DNA from: an uncultured Verrucomicrobiota bacterium
GTDB taxonomy: Bacteria; Verrucomicrobiota; Verrucomicrobiia; Opitutales; Opitutaceae
Reading direction: 5' to 3'
NCBI GenBank assembly: GCA_903919625.1
Contig: CAIXIZ010000163.1
Coordinates: 1 to 5,424, forward strand
DNA length: 5,424 nucleotides
The notes beneath the pieces were generated by a model. The model made no database searches and was not told the DNA's origin. It saw only the letters and a list, made by a program, of their open reading frames with translations. Numbering within the stretch: position 1 is the stretch's first letter; every line of letters begins with the position of its first letter. The position numbers were made by a program, and so were the translations under genes. Below are positions 1 to 5,424 of the stretch, in pieces.

Positions 1-9
1 CCCCCCCCC
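1..9. repeat. Run of nine C at the window edge
   Basis: The first nine bases are all C. In the DUF58 frame they encode part of a proline run just before the conserved IDPKALL segment. The true length is unknown because the run may continue left of the window. Confidence 0.6.
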
Positions 10-919
10 TGCCCGCGGCATCGATCCGAAAGCGCTTCTCGCCATTCGCGATCTGGAGCTGCGCGCCCGCGTGGTGGTGGAGGGCCTGTGGGCCGGCCTG
101 CACCGCTCGCCCTACACCGGGTTCTCCGTCGAGTTCACCGAATACCGCCAGTACACCCACGGCGACGACCTGCGTTTTCTCGACTGGAAGGTCCTGGCGC
201 GCACCGACCGGGATTTCATCAAAAAATACGAGGACGAGACCAACCTGCGCTGTCTGTTCCTCGTGGATACAAGCCGCTCGATGCTCTTCGGCTCGCGCGG
301 CTGGACCAAGGCGGACTACGCCCGCACCCTCGCGGCCACCTTTGCGCTCTTCCTCCACCAGCAGCGTGATGTGATCGGCGTTGGGATGTTTGCCGATGAA
401 ATCGTGGACTACGTCCCGCCGCGCTGGCGGCCCGGTCACTTCCGTCGGATCATTGCCGCGCTGGAACGCGAGCCCGCCGGCCGCGACACCCGTCTCGGCC
501 ATGCCCTGGAGCAGGCCTCCCTCCTCTGCCGGAAACGCAGCCTCATCTTCATCCTCTCGGATTTTCTGGCCCCGGTTCCCGAATGGGAGTCCGAACTCGG
601 CCGGCTCACGGCCGCGCGGCACGATGTGCGCATCGTCCAGGTCCTCGATCCGGCCGAGCGGACGCTCGACTTTGGCAATGCCGCCGTGTGGGAGGACATG
701 GAGTCGGGACGCCAGCTCTATGTTGACCCGGCGCAGGCTCGCGCGGCCTATTTGGAAAAATTTAACGCCCATCAGGCCCAGGTGGCGGCGGCCTTTGATC
801 GGCGTGGGGTCGCGCATCAGGTCATCACGACCGACCAGCCGCTCGATCTCGCCCTGCTGGAGCTCATTCGCCCGCGTGGCGGCGCGCGCCGCTTTGCCGC
901 CCGGAGGACCCAACAATGA
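2..919 (+). CDS. DUF58 domain protein with vWA fold (5'-truncated by window edge)
   Basis: This is a cytoplasmic protein of the DUF58 family, usually the partner of a MoxR-type AAA+ ATPase. The frame is open from position 2 and gives 305 residues (numbered here from that codon) before TGA at 917-919. A GTG at 71 could be read as a start, but the preceding residues (IDPKALLAIRDLELRAR) already match the conserved family N-terminus, and no ATG, GTG or TTG lies between 2 and 70, so the start is left of the window. The DUF58 core (nt 122-208) contains F-S-V-E-F, G-D-D (residues 54-56) and D-W-K (61-63). A vWA metal-site motif D-T-S-R-S follows (residues 89-93, nt 266-280). Candidate further metal ligands are Thr163 in RDTRLG and Asp187 in LSDF. 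No membrane segment is visible. The stop overlaps the next gene's ATG, indicating co-translation. The family assignment is firm; the substrate is unknown. Confidence 0.93.
   Translation, partial: PPPARGIDPKALLAIRDLELRARVVVEGLWAGLHRSPYTGFSVEFTEYRQYTHGDDLRFLDWKVLARTDRDFIKKYEDETNLRCLFLVDTSRSMLFGSRGWTKADYARTLAATFALFLHQQRDVIGVGMFADEIVDYVPPRWRPGHFRRIIAALEREPAGRDTRLGHALEQASLLCRKRSLIFILSDFLAPVPEWESELGRLTAARHDVRIVQVLDPAERTLDFGNAAVWEDMESGRQLYVDPAQARAAYLEKFNAHQAQVAAAFDRRGVAHQVITTDQPLDLALLELIRPRGGARRFAARRTQQ
903..908 (+). promoter_or_regulatory. Shine-Dalgarno sequence for the BatA-like gene
   Basis: GGAGGA lies inside the last codons of the DUF58 gene, seven bases before the ATG at 916. It is a near-ideal ribosome binding site. 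With the ATGA overlap (916-919) it fixes the start of the second gene and points to translational coupling of the two proteins. Confidence 0.85.
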
Positions 920-3096
920 GTTTTCTTTCCCCCTGGTTCCTCGCCGGATTCGCGCTGATTGCGGGTCCGATCATCGCGCACCTGATCCGCCGCGTCACCC
1001 GGGAGCGGCAGCAGTTCAGCGCGCTGCGTTTTCTCCAGGAGTCACCGCCGCGCCTGAACAAGCGCAGCCGCATCCAGCACCCCTGGCTGCTCGCCCTGCG
1101 CTGTCTCATCGTGGCGGCCCTTGGCGCCGGATTTGCCCGGCCATATCTCCGGACGGACCTCCCGCTCGTCCCCAGCACCGGCACCCCGCAAAGTGTGGTG
1201 GCCGTGCTGGATGACAGCGCCTCCATGCAACGCGCCGGCCTCTGGGCTGCCGCCTGCCAAAAAATCACCGACCTTTCCGGCACCCTCAAAAGCGGCGACC
1301 AGTTTGCCCTGTTTACCGTGTCCGGGACGGAGCTGGTCAGCCGCGAGCGCTGGCTGCAGACCCCCGCCGAAGAACGCGCGCGCCTCATCCAGGGCACCCT
1401 GGCGGCCCGCTCACCCGGCTGGGGTCCCGCCCAGCTCGACAGTGCCATCGAAACCGCCGCCCTCCAGTGGGAGCAAATGGCCGAGGCGACGGACAGCACC
1501 GCCCGGAAAAGGCTCGTCGTCGTCTCCGATTTTACCGCCGGTGCCCGCATCTCCGGCCTGGCCGGCCTGCAATGGCCCAAGAACTCCGAGGTCACGCTCG
1601 AACAGCTCAAACCCGACCACTCCGGCAACTCCGGCCTGCAATGGCTCGGTTGGTCGCCGGATGTTTCGTCCTTTGCCGAGCCCGGTGCGCCACCTCCCAA
1701 GGCCGTCGCGCGCGTGCGGGTCGTCCAAAGCCTCAAGGTGGATGCGTCGTCCGTTGCCACCAGGCCCGGCGAAGGCGGCCTTCGCCTGCAGCTTTACGAC
1801 GCCCGTACGAACCGGGCGCTTGGGCTGCCGCAGGATCTCACCGTCCCGCCCGGCGATGCGCAGGTCGCGCTCGTTCCCATCTCGGCCGACGCCCCCGACG
1901 GCCCGATGCGGCTGGAACTCACCGGTGACGCCGAGCCGTTTGATAACACCCTCTGGATTGTGCACCCTGTCCCGCGCGAAATCGTCCTCGCCTATTATGG
2001 CGCCCACGGTTCCGACGACCTCAAACATGCGCGTTTTTATCTGGAAAGGGCCACCGCCGGTTGGAAAGACCCGGTGGTAAAATTTCGCGCCGTTTCCGAT
2101 GCGCTGCCCGCCACCGCCGCCGTCACCCCGCCCGACGCCCCTGTCCGTGCCCGCCCTGCCTTTGCCGTGATTGCCGGGCCGCTGGCCGCCGACCAGGTCA
2201 AGACGGTGCACGACCAGCTCATCGCCGGCGGCTTCGCCCTGGTCCTGCTCAATGAGGCGGCCATGGTCGATACCGCCGCCGCGCTCGCCGGCGAAACCGG
2301 CTGGGCGCCGGTGACGCCCGCGCTCGCCAGCGCCGGCGCCCAACCGCACGCGTTGCTGGGCAAGATTGATTTCCAACATCCGTTGTTCTCCCTGTTTGCC
2401 GATCCCAATTTCAGTAATTTTTCCGGCATCCATTTCTGGTCGCCGCAATCGCTCAGCCTTCCCCCTGCCAGCAAAGCCGCGGTGGTCGCCCGCTTCGATG
2501 ACAGCTCGCCCGCGGTTCTGGAACTGCCCGTGGGCCAGGGCCGGCTCATCATCTGGGGCGGCGACTGGTCCACTGCGGCGGGCCAGTGGGTCACTTCCAC
2601 CAAATTCGTCCCCTGGCTCCAGTCGCTGTTTGAACGCGCGGCCGGAGGCGAGGTTCGTCCTTCGGTCACCGAGATTGGCGACACCGGCCGCCTCGTCACC
2701 GGCGCCGCCCAATGGCGCCCGGCGCTCGACGCCAATGCGACTTATGTGAGCACCCCGCCTGCACAGCCTGGGGCTTATGAGCTCATCGAATCCGGTGCGA
2801 CCCGCCTGGTCGCGGTGGAGGTGCCGGCCGGCGAGAGCAACATCGCCCCGCTGCCGCTCGATGACTTTGAAAAACTGGGGGTTCCGCTTCATGGCGGCAG
2901 CAGTCAGCCCGCCATCGCCGACGCCAGCCTTCCGCCCAAGCCGCCGCCCGGCATGCAAACCGCCATAGTCCTGGAAGGCCGGCAGAAACTCTGGCGCTGG
3001 CTGCTGGCCGGGGTTGCCATGCTGCTTGCGGTTGAAAGCATTTTCTCCTATTTCCTGGCCCGCCGTGATTCCGGCCTGCTCCCGGCCAAACCATAA
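916..3096 (+). CDS. BatA-like membrane protein with vWA and amidotransferase-like fold
   Basis: A complete inner-membrane protein of 726 residues. Residues 1-80 are the BatA (aerotolerance regulator) N-terminal module: a membrane segment at about 4-24, a basic loop (RRVTRER, NKRSR), and a second segment at about 57-74. A vWA-like domain follows, with strand SVVAVLD and the metal motif D99-D-S-A-S103, then VVVSDF (Asp205). The usual third metal-site Thr is not evident near GPAQLDSAI (170-178). Residues about 355-575 resemble the class I glutamine amidotransferase-like fold common in these long BatA relatives, including HPLFSLFADPNFSNF and VGQGRLIIWGGDW. I see no convincing catalytic Cys-His-Glu triad, so it is probably non-enzymatic. 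A third membrane segment lies at about 692-713, followed by a short basic tail. The positive-inside rule puts the large central region outside the cytoplasm. The start is set by the ATGA overlap and the GGAGGA site; the stop is TAA. A scaffold or sensor role with the neighbouring DUF58 protein is inference from Bat-type loci. Confidence 0.9.
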   Translation: MSFLSPWFLAGFALIAGPIIAHLIRRVTRERQQFSALRFLQESPPRLNKRSRIQHPWLLALRCLIVAALGAGFARPYLRTDLPLVPSTGTPQSVVAVLDDSASMQRAGLWAAACQKITDLSGTLKSGDQFALFTVSGTELVSRERWLQTPAEERARLIQGTLAARSPGWGPAQLDSAIETAALQWEQMAEATDSTARKRLVVVSDFTAGARISGLAGLQWPKNSEVTLEQLKPDHSGNSGLQWLGWSPDVSSFAEPGAPPPKAVARVRVVQSLKVDASSVATRPGEGGLRLQLYDARTNRALGLPQDLTVPPGDAQVALVPISADAPDGPMRLELTGDAEPFDNTLWIVHPVPREIVLAYYGAHGSDDLKHARFYLERATAGWKDPVVKFRAVSDALPATAAVTPPDAPVRARPAFAVIAGPLAADQVKTVHDQLIAGGFALVLLNEAAMVDTAAALAGETGWAPVTPALASAGAQPHALLGKIDFQHPLFSLFADPNFSNFSGIHFWSPQSLSLPPASKAAVVARFDDSSPAVLELPVGQGRLIIWGGDWSTAAGQWVTSTKFVPWLQSLFERAAGGEVRPSVTEIGDTGRLVTGAAQWRPALDANATYVSTPPAQPGAYELIESGATRLVAVEVPAGESNIAPLPLDDFEKLGVPLHGGSSQPAIADASLPPKPPPGMQTAIVLEGRQKLWRWLLAGVAMLLAVESIFSYFLARRDSGLLPAKP
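1562..1645 (+). repeat. 15-base in-frame direct repeat encoding GLQW twice
   Basis: CCGGCCTGCAATGGC occurs at 1562-1576 and again at 1631-1645, offset 69 bases (23 codons). Both copies are read in the same frame of the BatA-like gene and give GLQW at residues 217-220 and 240-243. The first copy is followed by PKN and the second by LGW, and the flanking sequence is not similar. It may be chance under strong codon bias or a remnant of a small tandem duplication. Confidence 0.6.
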
Positions 3097-3151
3097 AACT
3101 TTCCGACCCTGATCAGCGTCTTAACCACCATGCGCCTCCGCACCACCCATC
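3097..3151 (+). other. 55-base intergenic spacer without ribosome binding site or terminator
   Basis: This short gap separates the TAA of the BatA-like gene from the ATG of the next. It has no purine-rich Shine-Dalgarno match within 20 bases of 3152 (the sequence there is C-rich), no stem-loop with a T run, and no convincing -35/-10 pair. Transcription therefore probably reads through, and the third gene is expected to be in the same operon. An ATG at 3130 opens a 14-codon frame that runs past the third gene's start in another frame. Confidence 0.7.
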
Positions 3152-5424
3152 ATGAGCAACCCCTCCGCCCCTGACTCCCAGCGCATGGACCCCCAGCTTG
3201 CCGCGCACCTGCACTCGGTGGCGGCCCGCCTGCGCGCCACGCGCCTGCACCAGCTCGGCATGCGCCGCTGGCTCGTGGTCACCGCAGTCGCCGTCGGTTT
3301 GCTCACGCTCCGGGCTTGGCAGGAGGAGCTGGCGCTCTTCAGCGGCATCGCCCTGACCCTGGTCGTTTTGGCCGCCCTGCTCCACAGCTGGCTGGTCGCC
3401 CGGCGCACGCCCTTCGACCGGGCGGCGGCGGCGCAGATCGTCGAAAGCCAGTTCCCTGACCTCAAACTGGCCCTCCGCACCGCCGCCGAGCAGACGCCGC
3501 AGGGGGAGAACGGCCGCTTTCATTTTCTACAGCGTCGCGTCATTGACGAGTCGCTCCGCCATGCGCGCCGCAATCCCTGGACACTGCGCGCCAACCGGCA
3601 GGCCCGTTGGACCTTGTTTGGCCATGGTCTGGCGATCGCCGCCACGCTGGCGATCGGCACCCTCGTTCTGCACCGCGATGCGGTCATCCCGCCGTGGGTG
3701 CGGCCCGCCATGAAGGTCGAGGTCACTCCGGGCAACGAACAGCGCGAACGCGGCTCCACGGTGGTTTTCTCCGCACGGATTTCCGGCCGCACCTCGCACC
3801 GCGTCGAACTCGTTTGGACTGATGCCGCCGGCAAACTCAACCGGGTTCCCATGAGCCGCAACCTCGGTGATCCCATCTACGCCTTCACCCTGCCGCGCGT
3901 CAGTTCCGATGTCACCTATCAGGTCGCCTACGATGGGGGCGAATCAGCCAGATTTAAGATCACGGTCTTTGATCAGCCCGCCCTCGTCCGCGCCGACGCC
4001 ACACTCAATTACCCCAAATACACCGGCCTCGCCGACAAGACGATCCCGAACACCCGGCGCGTCAGCGCCGTGGAGGGCACGAAGCTCCAGTACGATTTCA
4101 CCGTCAACAAGCCGCTCGCCAGCGCCGTCCTGCGCGATGAAACCGGTGCCGAGATCAAGCTCTCCCCCGCCAATCCCGAGCGGACCAAATTTACCACCAG
4201 CCTGACCATCTCGGCCACCCATACCTACCAGCTCAAGCTCGCCGACGACGAGGCCCGCGCCAATCCCGCCCCGACGCAGATTGTGGTCACCTCCGTCGAG
4301 AACAAGCCTCCGACCGTCGCCCTGGTGTTTCCGCGGAGCGACGTCCGGGTTTCCTCCCTGGAGGAGATGAGTCTCTCGGCCCAGGCCCGCGCCAATTACG
4401 GGCTGCTGGACTACGGGCTTGCCATCGCGGTCGGCGAGCAGGCCCCCCAATATGTTTCGCTCAAGGACAAGGCCGCCGCCGACACCAAGCCGCTCCTGCA
4501 GGCCAAGTTTCAGGAGATGCTCGCCCTCGAGCCCAAGGGCATCAAGCCCGACGATCTCGTGACCTGGTTTGCCTGGGCCGAGGACACCGGCCCCGAGGGC
4601 AAACCCCGCCGCGTCACCAGTGACCTGGCTTTCGCCGAGGTGCGCCCGTTTGAGGAGATCTATCGCGAAGCATCTGCCGCCGAGGCTCAGGCGATGCAGC
4701 GCCAGCAACAGCAGCAGCAACAGGGCGGGCAACAACCACAGGCCGCCAACCCGCTCCTGGAACTCCAGCGCCAGATCTCATCCGCCATTTTCAACCTCAA
4801 CAAGGCCACCAAACCCGGCCCCACCTACGCTGACGACGTCAAGACCATCGCCGACGAACAAAAGCAGGCATTGCAGATGCTGCAGGATGCCAAGGCCGAC
4901 CTCACGAACTCCCGCCAGCAGGCTGCTGCCGACCAGGCGGAGCGCTTTATGAACCAGGCCGCCGATAACCTCACGGCCGCCGGTGATAAGAAATCCCTCG
5001 ACCCGCTCTCCCCTGCCTGGACCGGGGCCCAGGGCGCCTATCAGGCCTTGCTGAAACTCCAGGCGCGCGAAACCCGTGTCGCCCAGCAGCAACGCGGCCA
5101 GGGTGGACAGCAGCAGCCGCGCAACCGCAATCAGGCGCAGTTGGATCAGCTCGATTTCAACCAGCAGCGCCAGCAGGACAATTATCAGACCCCGAACGAG
5201 GCCCAGCAGCCGACCACGCCGGAGCAGCGCGAACAGCTCGCCGTCCAGAGCCGCCTCAACGAGCTGGCGCGCCGCCAGACCGATGTGAACCAGCGCCTGC
5301 AGGAAATGCAGACCGCCCTCGCCGCCGCCAAGGATGAACCCCAGCGCGAGCAAATCCGCCGCGAACTCCAGCGCCTCGAGGAGGAGCAGCGCAACATGCT
5401 CGCCGACCTCGACGAAGCCCGCCA
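3152..5424 (+). CDS. DUF4175-like membrane-anchored coiled-coil protein (3'-truncated by window edge)
   Basis: Open for 757 codons to the right edge, so the C-terminus is missing. ATG 3152 is the first start after an in-frame TAA at 3122-3124; the next in-frame ATG is 3185. Neither has a clear ribosome binding site. Membrane segments are predicted at residues about 40-55, 60-82 and 154-173. Basic residues before the first and after the second segment place 83-152 in the cytoplasm; this part includes FPDLKLALRTAAEQ, a pattern typical of the family. Everything after 173 should be outside the membrane. Residues about 185-390 look like repeated beta-sandwich domains, with the recurring LNYPKYTGLADK element at 285-296. 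Residues 400-500 carry NYGLLDYGL, WFAWAEDTGPEG and LAFAEVRPFEEIYREA, which resemble DUF4175-type proteins of Verrucomicrobiota, planctomycetes and acidobacteria. From about 508 it is Gln-rich and helical, with a charged coiled coil at 691-757. The family name is from memory; the function is unknown, probably an envelope scaffold acting with the two upstream products. Confidence 0.82.
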   Translation, partial: MSNPSAPDSQRMDPQLAAHLHSVAARLRATRLHQLGMRRWLVVTAVAVGLLTLRAWQEELALFSGIALTLVVLAALLHSWLVARRTPFDRAAAAQIVESQFPDLKLALRTAAEQTPQGENGRFHFLQRRVIDESLRHARRNPWTLRANRQARWTLFGHGLAIAATLAIGTLVLHRDAVIPPWVRPAMKVEVTPGNEQRERGSTVVFSARISGRTSHRVELVWTDAAGKLNRVPMSRNLGDPIYAFTLPRVSSDVTYQVAYDGGESARFKITVFDQPALVRADATLNYPKYTGLADKTIPNTRRVSAVEGTKLQYDFTVNKPLASAVLRDETGAEIKLSPANPERTKFTTSLTISATHTYQLKLADDEARANPAPTQIVVTSVENKPPTVALVFPRSDVRVSSLEEMSLSAQARANYGLLDYGLAIAVGEQAPQYVSLKDKAAADTKPLLQAKFQEMLALEPKGIKPDDLVTWFAWAEDTGPEGKPRRVTSDLAFAEVRPFEEIYREASAAEAQAMQRQQQQQQQGGQQPQAANPLLELQRQISSAIFNLNKATKPGPTYADDVKTIADEQKQALQMLQDAKADLTNSRQQAAADQAERFMNQAADNLTAAGDKKSLDPLSPAWTGAQGAYQALLKLQARETRVAQQQRGQGGQQQPRNRNQAQLDQLDFNQQRQQDNYQTPNEAQQPTTPEQREQLAVQSRLNELARRQTDVNQRLQEMQTALAAAKDEPQREQIRRELQRLEEEQRNMLADLDEAR
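4703..4723 (+). repeat. CAG/CAA trinucleotide tract encoding seven glutamines
   Basis: Seven consecutive Gln codons (CAG CAA CAG CAG CAG CAA CAG) encode residues 518-524 of the DUF4175-like protein. They lie in a longer Gln/Gly segment (residues 513-530) just after the conserved EVRPFEEIYREA stretch. The tract appears to be a flexible linker between the folded outer domain and the helical tail. Mixing of CAG and CAA limits slippage, but copy number could still differ among strains. Confidence 0.8.
5084..5236 (+). repeat. Second glutamine-rich low-complexity segment
   Basis: Residues 645-695 of the DUF4175-like protein are dominated by Gln with Asn, Arg and Pro, including AQQQRGQGGQQQPRNRN and FNQQRQQDNYQ. 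No exact tandem unit is visible; the enrichment is compositional. It separates the helical segment at about 532-645 from the charged coiled coil starting near residue 691. It is probably a disordered spacer. Confidence 0.7.

Noticed and set aside
864..1760. A 298-codon minus-strand frame across the junction of the first two genes
   Set aside because: It crosses two well-supported genes and has Arg/Ser-rich composition typical of shadow frames in GC-rich DNA, with no recognisable family.
1121..2080. A 319-codon + strand frame overlapping the BatA-like gene
   Set aside because: It is a Pro/Arg/Ser-rich shadow frame. The overlapping BatA-like frame has a ribosome binding site, conserved motifs and membrane segments.
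1411..2958. A 515-codon open frame on the minus strand inside the BatA-like gene
   Set aside because: It is in exact codon register with the sense gene, so an antisense stop needs a TCA, TTA or CTA sense codon, which are rare here. It ends precisely at a sense TCA (1411-1413). Its protein has low-complexity Gly/Arg-rich composition and no recognisable domain.
3068..3097. Possible promoter with a CATAAA -10-like hexamer at 3092-3097
   Set aside because: The hexamer matches only four of six consensus bases, it straddles the stop codon, and the sequence about 17 bases upstream (around TTCCGG) is a poor -35.
3097..3151. Possible terminator between the second and third genes
   Set aside because: Only a six-base TGATCA palindrome is present, with no stable stem or T run.
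3944..4735. A long minus-strand open frame inside the DUF4175-like gene
   Set aside because: It is also in codon register with the sense gene and ends at a sense TCA codon (Ser265, 3944-3946). It is a by-product of GC-biased codons.
4778..5353. A minus-strand open frame of 191 codons, rich in Leu and Gly
   Set aside because: It is the antisense of the Gln- and Glu-rich region (CAG/GAG give CTG/CTC) in the same register, ending at the sense TCA of Ser543. Its hydrophobic look is an artefact of that complement.

Overview
The window is GC-rich and entirely protein-coding on the + strand. It holds three consecutive genes with almost no space between them: the 3' part of a DUF58 protein with a von Willebrand factor A (vWA) fold, a complete BatA-like membrane protein, and the 5' part of a large membrane-anchored protein resembling the DUF4175 family. 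Strong G/C preference at third codon positions and the wording of the BatA-type N-terminus (a GPIIAHLIRRVTRER-like hairpin followed by a PPRLNKRSR loop) suggest a Verrucomicrobiota bacterium, perhaps Opitutaceae. A planctomycete or another member of the PVC group cannot be excluded. This placement comes from remembered protein similarity, not from a search.

Layout: positions 2-919 are the DUF58 gene, whose true start lies left of the window. Positions 916-3096 are the BatA/vWA/amidotransferase-like-fold protein, coupled to the first gene by an ATGA overlap and preceded by a good Shine-Dalgarno sequence. Positions 3097-3151 are a 55-base spacer with no recognisable ribosome binding site or terminator. 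Positions 3152 to beyond 5424 are the third gene, open at the right edge after 757 codons. No RNA gene, mobile element, CRISPR array or terminator was seen, and no stretch over 300 bases lacks a gene.

In this type of locus a MoxR-family AAA+ ATPase gene usually sits immediately upstream of the DUF58 gene, but that position is outside the window. By analogy with MoxR/vWA and Bat (Bacteroides aerotolerance) loci, the cytoplasmic DUF58 protein would work with the ATPase, while the other two proteins put large domains on the outer face of the inner membrane. Charge distribution around the membrane segments supports that topology for both. The biological role of these operons is poorly defined. 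The window looks like a recognisable but uncharacterised envelope-associated system rather than a wholly new one.
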